Origin: an uncultured SAR116 cluster alpha proteobacterium
Lineage (GTDB): Bacteria; Pseudomonadota; Alphaproteobacteria; Puniceispirillales; Puniceispirillaceae
Length of the DNA: 33,735 nt
Assembly (NCBI GenBank): GCA_902632595.1
Contig: CACPDC010000018.1
Coordinates: forward strand, 1-33,735
Direction: 5' to 3'
Part shown: one piece after another, positions 1 to 8,207 of the stretch
Layout of the letters: each line of letters opens with the position of its first letter
Numbering within the stretch: position 1 is the first letter of the stretch
Notes under the pieces: model-generated
Seen by the model: the letters and a program-made list of their open reading frames with translations, nothing else
Databases searched by the model: none
Told to the model about the DNA's origin: nothing
Translations under genes and position numbers: made by a program

Positions 1-967
1 CTGCAGATATCAAAGATAGTAGTCCTATTATCAAAAAAAACGTTAAAAAGCCTAAAACTACATAGAAGAATAAATTCCCTAGAAAAGTTAAACCAGAAAA
101 CCGGAAACCCCGATAACTAAGAATACGAAAACTCATTTCAAAAGCTTTTCCAAAAAATATCCAAACAGAACAACAAAAAAGTGTAATGATTAGAAGATAT
201 AGTGCGCCTGAAGCAGCTAAAAGCTGACTTGTTGCATCTGGTGACTGATACAAACTAAAAATTTTAATTGCCAATGGTGATGGACTCGAAGGAGCGAGAA
301 TTAAAGCCATGTCTACAACAGAAATGGCAAAACAAAGTACAATCAGAGCTGACAATCTCATTCTCTTTGCAATAATGGGGTGTATTACGTGAAACCAGCC
401 AGATATAGAGCCGTAACCGAGCGACATAATTTGTTTTCTGTATTCTTTTAAGTCAGTCTGTCTAATTATGGCAAAACCAACTAATAACAAAAAAGGTATT
501 TCTTTTACTATCAATCCTAATATAAGAGAAAACCCATATAAATCAGGGGCAATGTTCAAATCAGGCGGATTTTGCCACCCGGTTGCCCAAGGAGAAAAAC
601 TCCTCGAAATCCAGCCGCTTGGCTGCATTAAAAACAACACACCTATCGCAACAGTAATATGTGGGACAGAAATTAATGGAGCAATAACTTTCCTTAACAC
701 TGAGTAGAAAAGTAATTTCTGGCTAAATATGAATGTAAATATGCAAATCCAGTATGCCACAAAAGTTGAAAAAAGCGCTGTAAACACTGTTAGCCAGCTG
801 GAATGCAGAAAACCTGGTTGATTGAAAAGTCGCAGCAAAAATTCAATTGTAATTTCTGAACTTCCATAAATTGGAAACCATCCAAGAGCGGGGAAAAGCA
901 CCCCCAGGAAACCAGCCACAGTTGGTATCACACAGAAAATAATGACACAGCAGTTGCTTATCATCAT
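1..967 (-). CDS. ABC transporter permease, YnjC-like (3' end cut by window edge)
   Basis: Inner-membrane permease of an ABC importer; about 322 codons are visible and the C-terminus lies beyond base 1. I translated it from the reverse strand. It starts at the ATG at 967 (a second ATG follows immediately), with an in-frame stop a few codons upstream. The product is strongly hydrophobic with repeated membrane segments. The central loop (IIRQTDLKEYRKQIMSLGYG, then HPIIAKRMRLSALIV) resembles the EAA loop of binding-protein-dependent permeases. It begins 42 bases after the binding-protein stop, so the two are probably one operon. E. coli YnjC is a double-length fused permease, and this copy is already longer than a typical single permease. 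The substrate is unknown; thiamine- or metal-type import is only suggested by family. Forward-strand reading frames here are shadows. Confidence 0.85.
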   Translation of the reverse strand, partial: MMISNCCVIIFCVIPTVAGFLGVLFPALGWFPIYGSSEITIEFLLRLFNQPGFLHSSWLTVFTALFSTFVAYWICIFTFIFSQKLLFYSVLRKVIAPLISVPHITVAIGVLFLMQPSGWISRSFSPWATGWQNPPDLNIAPDLYGFSLILGLIVKEIPFLLLVGFAIIRQTDLKEYRKQIMSLGYGSISGWFHVIHPIIAKRMRLSALIVLCFAISVVDMALILAPSSPSPLAIKIFSLYQSPDATSQLLAASGALYLLIITLFCCSVWIFFGKAFEMSFRILSYRGFRFSGLTFLGNLFFYVVLGFLTFFLIIGLLSLISA

Positions 968-1009
968 TTGGTAATATTTTCGTAAATTTTGTTATGACAA
1001 ATATTTTTT

Positions 1010-2248
1010 CTAATTTGCATACCTCTTCAGCCATCCTTCTTCGATTAACTCAACCCAACTTGGATGTGGCTCTGCTATAATTTTTTGAAGTTCATTAGCA
1101 TTAAGCATTGCTGCATGTGCAGGCAACATATTGAACTCATTCCTTATTTCCAACGGTAATTTTTGTATATCTAAAACTGTTGGGTCACCCCAAATTTTTA
1201 GGTTCGCTTTTTGTAATTGAGCTTCTGGAGACAAAAGAAAATTTGCCACTAATTTTGCTGCATTTGGCGAAGTTGCGTTGAATGGTATGGTTACGAAATG
1301 AACATTAGCCAAAGAACCTTTCTCAAAAATAAAACTTTTTATATCATTGGACAGAATACCCTGCTCTATAGCATGAGAAAACTCGGCAGGATTAAAAGAC
1401 ATCGCAATGTCTATTTCTCTATCTCCAAGCAAGCGCAACAGATGTGCGTTACTCAAAGGAAATATTTTTGCTTTTCTCCAAAAATAAGGATGTGTTTCGT
1501 CAAGCCAACCCCAAAGTGGAGCTAGTAGATTTTCCGAGTCACTATTTGACGCGGGCTCATAAAGAGCATCCTTATTTTCAACCAATTGAACTAACAACTG
1601 TTTCAAAAAACTTGTACCAATAAAATCCGGGGGTTGTGGATAAGTAAACTGACCCGGGTTCATCTTAATCCAATTTTTTAGTTTTACGGCTGAGTTTGGC
1701 TTAGCTTTTATCTTTTTGCTATTATATCCGAAAACAAATTGTGCCCTGCCCCAGGGAGACTCCAGTCCATCCGTTGGGATGCCAAAATCAATTACAGTAT
1801 CAGGCATTTTTTCTGGATTAACATAAATGAATGATGGCAAGTCGAAAGCCCACCCTTTTTCTTGCAACAATCCCGCTGACTTCATCAAAGAAAAATTCTC
1901 ACCATTAATCCATAGCAAATCTATTGAGCCGTTTTCAGCCTTACCAGCAATCTTTTCGGCTAAGATTCGTGAAACTGCATGTGATGTATTTGTCAGCTTT
2001 ACATGTTTAAGATCTATTCCATATCGGTCATGAACTTTCATTGCTGCCCATTGTATATATTGATTTATTGATGGAGAACCACCCCAAGCATGAAATGAGA
2101 CTTTTTGAGAACCTGAGTTCTGCATTGACAATTTAAAATTATCATTTTCTGAGGCAAAACTTTTACAAAACGAAAATGAAAGCAATATTATTAATAAAAT
2201 TAAATATGCAAAATTTAAATTGTACTTTTTATACGAAATCCCAATCAT
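1010..2248 (-). CDS. ABC transporter periplasmic substrate-binding protein, YnjB-like
   Basis: A 412-residue extracellular solute-binding protein that would deliver substrate to the downstream permease. The N-terminus has a hydrophobic segment at about residues 14-30 ending in SFCKSFAS, fitting a secreted periplasmic protein. The mature part opens with VSFHAWGGSPSINQYIQW, like YnjB-type and other family 1 binding proteins, and continues with blocks such as IDLLWINGENF and SPWGRAQFVFGYNS that are typical of the group. The length suits YnjB. The gene is first in a minus-strand operon with the permease at 967 and is divergent from the ATPase at 2395. The ligand cannot be told from sequence. Confidence 0.88.
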   Translation of the reverse strand: MIGISYKKYNLNFAYLILLIILLSFSFCKSFASENDNFKLSMQNSGSQKVSFHAWGGSPSINQYIQWAAMKVHDRYGIDLKHVKLTNTSHAVSRILAEKIAGKAENGSIDLLWINGENFSLMKSAGLLQEKGWAFDLPSFIYVNPEKMPDTVIDFGIPTDGLESPWGRAQFVFGYNSKKIKAKPNSAVKLKNWIKMNPGQFTYPQPPDFIGTSFLKQLLVQLVENKDALYEPASNSDSENLLAPLWGWLDETHPYFWRKAKIFPLSNAHLLRLLGDREIDIAMSFNPAEFSHAIEQGILSNDIKSFIFEKGSLANVHFVTIPFNATSPNAAKLVANFLLSPEAQLQKANLKIWGDPTVLDIQKLPLEIRNEFNMLPAHAAMLNANELQKIIAEPHPSWVELIEEGWLKRYAN

Positions 2249-2394
2249 TCAATAATTTCCATTAATAAAACAAATTTTTTTAAGTGTTTTTAACATAGTT
2301 TATTATATTATGTAGCAGATTACTAACAACCAAATTTAATTTAGATTATCGACTTTGCAGCTACTTTGAGCTGATAACCATTGAAAGATTAGTT

Positions 2395-3042
2395 ATGTTT
2401 AGAGTAAAAGATGTAATTTTATCCTTTTCAGGCGAACCACTTTTTGACCCGTTTAATTTGACAATTCAAAATGGTGATATTTGCCTATTGCAAGCAAATA
2501 GCGGCGCTGGGAAGACTTCACTGCTGAGATGGATAGCCGGTATTCCTAGTTCAGACATTTTATCGGGGGGAAGTATTTTTCTCAATGGAAAAGAGATTAC
2601 AAAATTGCCTGCCGAAAAGCGTCAAATAGGGATATTATTTTCTGAGCCAATGTTGTTTCCCCATCTCAGTGTAGAAGAAAATATTGGTATTGGGATGTCG
2701 TCATCAATCCGAGGGACTAAAAGAAAAGAGTTAATACAGAATAGCCTTGCAAGAGCAGGACTTTGCGGCATGGAAAGAAGAGACCCACTTTCTTTATCTA
2801 CTGGACAGCAAACAAGGGTTTCATTAATTAGAACTGTCCTCTCTAAGCCAGCCTTGTTACTACTTGATGAGCCTTTTTCAAATCTCGACGAAGATATTCG
2901 GACTATCATCTTAAATTATGTCTTGGATGAAATAAAAATGCTAAACATCCCTATTTTAATGGTAAGCCATGACCCGAGAGATAATGAGCTGAGCACTTAT
3001 CCGCCTGTAACATTTACAAAGCCTTATACAAAAAAAAATTAG
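2395..3042 (+). CDS. ABC transporter ATP-binding protein, YnjD-like
   Basis: A 215-residue ATPase subunit, short for an ABC importer ATPase but normal for YnjD. Walker A is ANSGAGKTS (about residues 35-43), the signature is LSLSTGQQTR, Walker B is LLLLDEPFSNLDE, and the switch histidine is in LMVSHD, so all catalytic elements are present. The signature has T where most families have GGQ (STGQQ rather than SGGQQ), as seen in some YnjD relatives. It is divergent from the binding-protein gene with a 146-base shared upstream region, whereas ynjBCD of E. coli is one operon. It probably energises the permease at 1-967. It is convergent with tRNA-Trp. Confidence 0.88.
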   Translation: MFRVKDVILSFSGEPLFDPFNLTIQNGDICLLQANSGAGKTSLLRWIAGIPSSDILSGGSIFLNGKEITKLPAEKRQIGILFSEPMLFPHLSVEENIGIGMSSSIRGTKRKELIQNSLARAGLCGMERRDPLSLSTGQQTRVSLIRTVLSKPALLLLDEPFSNLDEDIRTIILNYVLDEIKMLNIPILMVSHDPRDNELSTYPPVTFTKPYTKKN

Positions 3043-3129
3043 CTTGATTAAACAGGCAAAAAGTACATTCGTAAAATTTTAAAACACCCAATCGAAAACC
3101 TTCTATTTATCATATAAACAGCCAATTAA

Positions 3130-3205
3130 TGGCAGGAGTGGAGGGGCTCGAACCCCCAGCCCCCGGTTTTGGAGACCGGTGCTCTACCAATTGAGCTACA
3201 CTCCT
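3130..3205 (-). tRNA. tRNA-Trp (CCA)
   Basis: The reverse strand folds as a complete 76-base tRNA. The acceptor stem AGGAGTG/CACTCCT, D arm TAGCTCAATTGGTAGAGCA, anticodon loop CTCCAAA with anticodon CCA, and T arm with GGTTCGAGCC are all present. The 3' CCA is encoded. It lies directly downstream of tuf, a classic bacterial arrangement. Confidence 0.97.
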
Positions 3206-3219
3206 ATAACTCAGTTTCA

Positions 3220-3251
3220 AAAAAAACAAAAAGAGAGGTACTTACCTCTCT
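3220..3251 (-). terminator. intrinsic terminator after tuf
   Basis: On the minus strand the 7-bp stem AGAGAGG/CCTCTCT (3245-3251 with 3232-3238) has a six-base loop and is followed by two runs of T (A on the + strand, 3220-3231). It begins about 10 bases after the tuf stop and before tRNA-Trp, so tRNA-Trp is either reached by read-through or transcribed separately. Confidence 0.8.
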
Positions 3252-3261
3252 CGAAACCTTT

Positions 3262-4452
3262 TTACTTAACTATGGACGACACCACTCCAGCGCCAACCGT
3301 ACGGCCACCTTCTCGAATAGCAAATCGTAGACCCTCATCCATAGCAATCGGTGCTATTAACGTTACTGTCATTGCAACATTGTCTCCTGGCATCACCATC
3401 TCTGTACCTGAAGGAAGTTCAACTGAACCTGTTACATCCGTAGTACGAAAATAAAACTGCGGACGATAATTTGAGAAGAACGGCGTGTGGCGTCCACCCT
3501 CATCCTTATTTAGTACATATGCTTCACATTTAAATGTTGTATGAGGTGTAATACTACCTGGCTTGGCTAATACCTGCCCACGCTCAACTTCTTCTCGCTT
3601 AGTGCCTCGTAGCAACACCCCTACATTGTCACCTGCTTCACCTTGATCCAATAGCTTACGAAACATCTCAACACCAGTACAAGTTGTCTTTGCAGTATCT
3701 TTAAGACCGATAATCTCAATCTCCTCGCCTACATTTAAAACACCACGCTCGATCCTGCCTGTTACAACTGTTCCGCGACCAGATATTGAAAAAACATCCT
3801 CAATCGGCATTAGAAATGCCTGATCCTTTGGGCGATCTGGTTGTGGTATATACGCATCAACCTCTTTCATTAACTCTAATATAGCGTTACGACCAATCTC
3901 TTCGTTACTGTCTTCTAAGGCAGCAAGTGCTGAACCTTTCACAATCGGAATGTCGTCTCCTGGAAAATCATAAGAACTCAATAACTCTCGTATTTCCATC
4001 TCAACAAGTTCTAATAACTCCTCATCATCAACCTGATCAACCTTATTCATGAATACACATAATGCTGGGACACCAACTTGTCGCGCTAGTAATATGTGCT
4101 CGCGTGTCTGAGGCATGGGACCATCTGCTGCTGAAACAACTAGTATTGCTCCATCCATCTGTGCCGCACCTGTTATCATATTCTTAACATAGTCCGCATG
4201 ACCAGGGCAATCTACGTGTGCGTAGTGGCGATTTTCTGTTTCATATTCAACGTGTGCTGTAGAAATCGTGATGCCGCGTGCGCGCTCCTCTGGAGCCTTA
4301 TCAATCTGATCATATGCCTGAAATTCTCCACCGCCTCGTTCCGCCATCACCTTAGTAATAGCTGCAGTCAATGTTGTCTTACCATGATCAACATGGCCTA
4401 TTGTACCTATGTTTAAATGTGGCTTCGAACGATCAAACTTTTCTTTAGACAT
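3262..4452 (-). CDS. tuf: translation elongation factor Tu
   Basis: A 396-residue GTPase that delivers aminoacyl-tRNA to the ribosome. The G-domain motifs are intact: G1 GHVDHGKT (about residues 19-26), G3 [13 protein letters not shown]4 NKVD and G5 SA, followed by domain II ([21 protein letters not shown]) and domain III ending in GRTVGAGVV. The start is the ATG at 4452 giving [14 protein letters not shown]; the longer open frame to 4593 only reads through tRNA-Tyr. An AAGGTG element precedes the ATG. It follows tRNA-Tyr on the same strand and ends at a strong terminator before tRNA-Trp. The secE-nusG genes that commonly follow tRNA-Trp are absent here. Confidence 0.98.
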   Translation of the reverse strand: MSKEKFDRSKPHLNIGTIGHVDHGKTTLTAAITKVMAERGGGEFQAYDQIDKAPEERARGITISTAHVEYETENRHYAHVDCPGHADYVKNMITGAAQMDGAILVVSAADGPMPQTREHILLARQVGVPALCVFMNKVDQVDDEELLELVEMEIRELLSSYDFPGDDIPIVKGSALAALEDSNEEIGRNAILELMKEVDAYIPQPDRPKDQAFLMPIEDVFSISGRGTVVTGRIERGVLNVGEEIEIIGLKDTAKTTCTGVEMFRKLLDQGEAGDNVGVLLRGTKREEVERGQVLAKPGSITPHTTFKCEAYVLNKDEGGRHTPFFSNYRPQFYFRTTDVTGSVELPSGTEMVMPGDNVAMTVTLIAPIAMDEGLRFAIREGGRTVGAGVVSSIVK

Positions 4453-4514
4453 GATAATAGAGCACCTTTTTGATTTTATCACATAACCCGTAAACGAGAA
4501 ACGTTTTGCTGTAA

Positions 4515-4599
4515 TGGTGGTGGGGGTAGGATTCGAACCTACGTACGCTACGCGGGCAGATTTACAGTCTGCTGCCTTTAACCACTCGGCCACCCCACC
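4515..4599 (-). tRNA. tRNA-Tyr (GTA)
   Basis: An 85-base class II tRNA with a long variable arm. The acceptor stem GGTGGGG/CCCCACC, anticodon stem-loop GCAGACTGTAAATCTGC with anticodon GTA, T arm GTAGGTTCGAATCCTAC and encoded CCA are all seen on the reverse strand. It lies about 60 bases upstream of tuf on the same strand and may share its transcript. Confidence 0.97.
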
Positions 4600-4615
4600 A
4601 AATCCGATTTTCTCT

Positions 4616-4643
4616 AATGTAAAGATTTACTTGCGAAAATCAA
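4616..4643 (-). promoter_or_regulatory. possible promoter for tRNA-Tyr/tuf
   Basis: On the minus strand TTGATT (4643-4638) is followed after 16 bases by TACATT (4621-4616). This places a start site roughly 10 bases before the tRNA 5' end. The boxes are moderate matches, so the call is tentative. Confidence 0.35.
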
Positions 4644-4696
4644 ATTGTTCTGCGAATTAAGAAAGCCTAGCCAATTTGTCAATAAAGAAGTCCAAA

Positions 4697-5566
4697 ATGC
4701 GGCAAAAAAAATTAAATAAAGAACCGTCAGAATTTACTCTGAATAGGCAAACTAAAAAAGGCCTTAAAAAGCAAAACTTTGATACTAAATATTCTAGACT
4801 AGCCCCTCAAAAACATCGATTAACCGCAAAAAACGGTTACTATTTTATTTGGGGATATCATGCAGTAATCGCAGCCCTAACGAACCCAAATAGGGTTGTA
4901 AAAACATTTTATGCCTCAACAAAATCAAAAAATATAGCTTTGGACCTTGCTAAAAAGGCAGTTTGTAAAACCGAAACGAAACCATTAAAACCTACTTTTT
5001 TAGAGTTGGAACAATTTGGATTATCGCGTGATTCTGATTACAAAAAGATACATCAGCAATTAATGGTAGAAGTAAAGCCCCTGGAAATCAGTGATTTATC
5101 AGATGTATTGTTCGGCAACGAAAATTTGAGGCTCATAATTTTAGATCAAATAACCGATTCGGGAAATGTAGGAGCGATCATAAGGTCCGCGAAGGCTTTT
5201 GGATGCAATGCTGTGATTATGACCAAGCATAACGCCCCCTCAGAAAATGGAAGTTTGGCAAGGGCCGCAGCAGGTGCCCTAGAAGATGTTCCTATCATAA
5301 TAGTTAAAAACCTTTATAGGACCATTGAAGATTTAAAATCAAACGCTGTTTGTTGTATCGGTCTAGATGCATCAGGTGACAAATCACTTGAAGGATTTTA
5401 CTCTGAACCAAGACTTGCCCTAATCATTGGTTCAGAAAATACTGGAATGCGTCGATTAACCAAAAAGGCCTGTGATTACATTGTTAAAATTCCGATGAAA
5501 AATAAAACTGAATCATTAAATGTTTCAGTAGCTTCTGCGATTGCGCTTTACGCAACGCAACTTTAA
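4697..5566 (+). CDS. rlmB: 23S rRNA 2'-O-ribose methyltransferase, TrmH/SpoU family, RlmB-like
   Basis: A SPOUT-fold methyltransferase expected to methylate the 2'-OH of a 23S rRNA guanosine (the RlmB role) using SAM. The N-terminus is Lys-rich and poorly ordered, then comes the substrate-binding domain beginning FIWGYHAVIAAL. The SPOUT domain has motif 1 LDQITDSGNVGAIIRSA, motif 2 LALIIGSENTGMRRL and motif 3 ESLNVSVASAIALYA. Motif 1 has S where most members have P (TDSGN rather than TDPxN). I take the ATG at 4697 (289 residues); a TTG at 4676 would give 296 and neither has a convincing ribosome site. It is divergent from tRNA-Tyr and followed by tRNA-Thr. Confidence 0.88.
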   Translation: MRQKKLNKEPSEFTLNRQTKKGLKKQNFDTKYSRLAPQKHRLTAKNGYYFIWGYHAVIAALTNPNRVVKTFYASTKSKNIALDLAKKAVCKTETKPLKPTFLELEQFGLSRDSDYKKIHQQLMVEVKPLEISDLSDVLFGNENLRLIILDQITDSGNVGAIIRSAKAFGCNAVIMTKHNAPSENGSLARAAAGALEDVPIIIVKNLYRTIEDLKSNAVCCIGLDASGDKSLEGFYSEPRLALIIGSENTGMRRLTKKACDYIVKIPMKNKTESLNVSVASAIALYATQL

Positions 5567-5686
5567 CCGGAACAAAATTTTCAATAATGACCTTAGTCTC
5601 AAAGTTGAAAAAACAAATTAACTTCACTATTTTTTAATTGCGTTTGTCTGTTATTGTGTTAACACAAAACATGCTCAGAAATAAGT

Positions 5687-5762
5687 GCTGGCATGGCTCA
5701 ATTGGTAGAGCACCCGATTTGTAATCGGGCGGTTGGGAGTTCGAGTCTCTCTGCCAGCACCA
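5687..5762 (+). tRNA. tRNA-Thr (TGT)
   Basis: A complete 76-base tRNA: acceptor stem GCTGGCA/TGCCAGC, D arm TGGCTCAATTGGTAGAGCA, anticodon stem CCCGA/TCGGG around the loop TTTGTAA with anticodon TGT, T arm with GTTCGAGTC, and an encoded ACCA end. It stands at the border between the translation block and an accessory-looking stretch, and I found no second copy of its 3' end within the window. Confidence 0.97.
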
Positions 5763-6167
5763 TTTTCTATTAAAACAAAAAGATAAAATACTTAAAATTT
5801 TTTGGCATATAAGTTTGTTTAGGTGGGACAAGTAGGGGTCACTTTAAACAGCCAGTCTAAGAAGTATTTCTAAACAAGGATAGGTATTTTATTATTGTTT
5901 TAGAAAGGGGTAGCATAATATTTAACTACCCCTTACCTGCTTTTTACATCGCTTTTTGGGAGGGAACTACATGACTTGAGTTTGTTACAAAAACCTTGCG
6001 TCACTTCATACTGCTAATATTACACACAAGCGGTGCATTTTTTGCAGCATCCCTTCATTGATCCATTAAATCTTAAACTTAGGTGCTAAGGGAGTTGACT
6101 GATTTTAGAAAAGCGGCAAGATTCATCTAAATGCGTATCAACTAAATAGAGAGTCGGAATATTTCAG
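5763..6167. other. non-coding gap between tRNA-Thr and the orphan gene
   Basis: About 400 bases with no supported gene. The only clear structure is a perfect 9-bp inverted repeat, AAGGGGTAG (5905-5913) and CTACCCCTT (5926-5934), with a 12-base loop. It lacks a following T run, so it could be a weak terminator for the tRNA-Thr transcript or a protein site. No repeat of the tRNA-Thr 3' end is visible. Confidence 0.5.
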
Positions 6168-6596
6168 ATGAAAGCACTGCATTTAATTTGCAGACTTAAC
6201 CCGGAAACGGATAGAGGCTTTGGCGTCGACGCTTATGATAGAAAAGACCCACCGAGTTGGGTAAGAGATGATGCAAAGAACATATTTACGTCAGGGTTTT
6301 GGGTGTGTGGAATTTCAGAAGCTACAGAGCTTGTTGGAGGTCGATTACACTTGCACGAAAACAAAACAGAGAGGTCGTGGTTAAGTGGGAAAGTAATAGA
6401 CGTTTTGCTTATAAATATGGACTTTCCGGGGAGATGGTTTGTCGATGAAAAAGATGAGTCTAATGACTGGCAACCTGCAAAAATAAGAGATAGAATTGTC
6501 TTTAAGGTCGAGGTTACTGCATCGACACGAGTGCCAACTGCTTGGAGAGGCTCAAAAAATAAAATGGCTTACTCGAGCGGTGTATTAGATGTTTGA
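6168..6596 (+). CDS. uncharacterised 142-residue protein (possible PUA-like fold)
   Basis: I do not recognise this protein with certainty. It is soluble, with no signal peptide or membrane segment, and rich in Trp and charged residues. The segment GFWVCGISEATELVGGRLHL, then SWLSGKVIDVLL and RIVFKVEVTAS, has the alternating beta-strand look of small PUA/ASCH-like hypothetical proteins. That is an impression from memory, not an alignment. The ATG at 6168 lacks an obvious ribosome site. It is convergent with the phage-type methylase at 6764-7336 and sits 400 bases from tRNA-Thr, so it may be island cargo. It could equally be a housekeeping orphan. Confidence 0.6.
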   Translation: MKALHLICRLNPETDRGFGVDAYDRKDPPSWVRDDAKNIFTSGFWVCGISEATELVGGRLHLHENKTERSWLSGKVIDVLLINMDFPGRWFVDEKDESNDWQPAKIRDRIVFKVEVTASTRVPTAWRGSKNKMAYSSGVLDV

Positions 6597-6627
6597 GCGT
6601 TTTTATCTTTCCATTGACTTATACAAT

Positions 6628-6690
6628 TTATAGTCTTCAAACCCAAAAGCACATTAATTTTTAAGATTAATAACTTATAGTCCTTAAACC
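6628..6690. repeat. short imperfect direct repeat
   Basis: TTATAGTCTTCAAACC (6628-6643) recurs as TTATAGTCCTTAAACC (6675-6690), with 14 of 16 bases identical. The two copies lie in the convergent gap between the orphan gene and the methylase. Function unknown. Confidence 0.5.
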
Positions 6691-6763
6691 TTTTCTTGTT
6701 AGAATGTTGGTAACGAACGCTTTTAGTATTTTTCCTGACTTAAAAGCCTTAGCACCTTGTGTT

Positions 6764-7336
6764 TCAGTCAATTTTTAGTACCAGACAATGGCCATGTTTT
6801 TTAAAAACTTCGTTGAACGAGTTTACATTGCTACCGAAATAAAAAAATACCTGCCCACGGGTGTTATTGCTTACAACTTTGCCATCAGAATTCCAAAAGC
6901 TTATACGGTGGTCCGTAAAACAAATTGCTTGCGCCTCATTCAATAGACTCTGAAACCATTTAGTCTCAGTGGCATTATTCACTAATATAATTGCCTCTAG
7001 GAATTCCTTTTGATGCCAACCTTCGATGAATCTAGCACAGCATTTCTTCACCATCCCAGACGAATAAGGTGGGTTCATGAACACTCTACAAGCATTTGAT
7101 ACTTTCCAACTTTGGTTAAGTCCATTTTTCTTTTCATCATAAAAGTGAACCGCTCTCACTATATTATTCGCCTTTGAGTCGGAGAAAGGGTCGAGCGTTA
7201 TTTCGGTTAAAACAGTGCGGACGCTATTCAGGTATATTTCTGGGGTGAACCAGCTATCACTGTTACGTTTTGTTGTTGGTTGCCTGCCAACATAACCAAG
7301 CTTTGTTACATTAGCAATATTCTGATTACTGGTCAT
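6764..7336 (-). CDS. phage-type DNA N6-adenine methyltransferase (Dam family)
   Basis: A 190-residue protein of the phage N6-adenine methyltransferase type. Visible family features are WFTPEIY near residues 29-35, the SAM-binding-side LDPFSDS at about 48-54, the catalytic NPPYSSG at about 88-94 (the [DNS]PPY motif of amino-methyltransferases), and a C-terminal ITDHRISF-like block (here FTDHRISFWN) followed by GQVFFYFG. It would transfer a methyl group from SAM to adenine in DNA; the target site is unknown. No restriction enzyme is next to it, so it is an orphan methylase, usually prophage- or island-derived. The start ATG at 7336 follows an AGGAGAA element (minus strand), which supports it. 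It is convergent with the 142-residue orphan. Confidence 0.82.
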   Translation of the reverse strand: MTSNQNIANVTKLGYVGRQPTTKRNSDSWFTPEIYLNSVRTVLTEITLDPFSDSKANNIVRAVHFYDEKKNGLNQSWKVSNACRVFMNPPYSSGMVKKCCARFIEGWHQKEFLEAIILVNNATETKWFQSLLNEAQAICFTDHRISFWNSDGKVVSNNTRGQVFFYFGSNVNSFNEVFKKHGHCLVLKID

Positions 7337-7557
7337 CTAACTATACTAATTCTCCTAAATAGCCATAACATTTTAAATTTTTTGAGATACACATAATATT
7401 GCGAGAAAGTGGAGTTGTCAGAAATTATTTTATGCCGCGGCCGCTTTTAGCTGGATCTCATTATCACAGATAGTTAGGCACCAAAGATTCTGTGTCAATA
7501 TAGGTATGCTGATTATTATTTATGAGTTTAAAATACGACAAAACGCGTTTACACCTT

Positions 7558-8007
7558 TTATTCTATGTCAGACATTGACTTTGCTTTTATAACCAACCCC
7601 TTTAATACTGAATGTGCAACTGGAGATAGGTAAATTTCGTTTATAAATTCAATGTTATGAAAATCATTATCTACTACAATGATACCCAGCATCCCTGTGT
7701 TTAAATGAGGTGTACATCCATATACATAAATCCCTGGCTCCTCAAAAATCATAGAATAGTATTCGTTAATTTTGGATTTTTTTGGCAATGAACCCATTTG
7801 TGGAGATATAATAAACTCAACGTTATGTCCCTTATTAGTTGGCAGCCACTCTACAGTGTCGCCCGCATCTATATGCAGTATCTCCTTGCTGTAAGTATCA
7901 TATTTTGTAAATTCAATCTTAACGACCTCTGCAAACGTAATTTTTGCGCTAGGCAAGGTCGATATGCAAAGAAATAGCACTGTAAATAATTTATTATAGG
8001 AGAACAT
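7558..8007 (-). CDS. pseudoazurin (blue copper protein)
   Basis: A secreted type 1 copper protein that shuttles electrons in the periplasm, classically to copper nitrite reductase or peroxidases. I choose the ATG at 8007 (149 residues) because it places a signal peptide at the N-terminus (hydrophobic residues 7-25, cleavage near TFA/E); the open frame extends upstream to 8133 without reason. The copper ligands are all present: His61 in KGHNVE, Cys98 and His101 in CTPHLNTGMLG, and Met106. The blocks DAGDTVEWLPTNKGHNVE and KSKINEYYSMIFEEPGIY match the pseudoazurin family closely. No denitrification gene is in view. It is divergent from the cysteine-rich mini-gene at 8208. Confidence 0.92.
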   Translation of the reverse strand: MFSYNKLFTVLFLCISTLPSAKITFAEVVKIEFTKYDTYSKEILHIDAGDTVEWLPTNKGHNVEFIISPQMGSLPKKSKINEYYSMIFEEPGIYVYGCTPHLNTGMLGIIVVDNDFHNIEFINEIYLSPVAHSVLKGLVIKAKSMSDIE

Positions 8008-8207
8008 ATTTTTTACTTGAAATATTGCAAATACCTTGTTTCTTAATCGAAAGCTACACTTTTTAACTTTCTCAATTCTATAACTAATTTTAAAATTTTT
8101 TAGATAAGAGTTAAATGAATAACCACCCCTCATATGATAGTTTTACAAATCGTTAACATAAATTAATTTATTTGCAATTAACTAATTTATAGTGTTTACA
8201 TAGAAAA

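Noticed and set aside
4453-4593. N-terminal extension of EF-Tu by 47 residues
   Set aside because: The extension only translates through tRNA-Tyr and the spacer; the ATG at 4452 gives the conserved EF-Tu start and the normal length of 396.
7337-7557. Two-piece tmRNA coding segment suggested by a frame ending KAAAA-stop
   Set aside because: No tRNA-like T arm, CCA end, Ala resume codon or pseudoknot could be found in the 220 bases around it.
8008-8133. 42-residue upstream extension of pseudoazurin
   Set aside because: It would bury the signal peptide; the start at 8007 puts the hydrophobic signal at the N-terminus.
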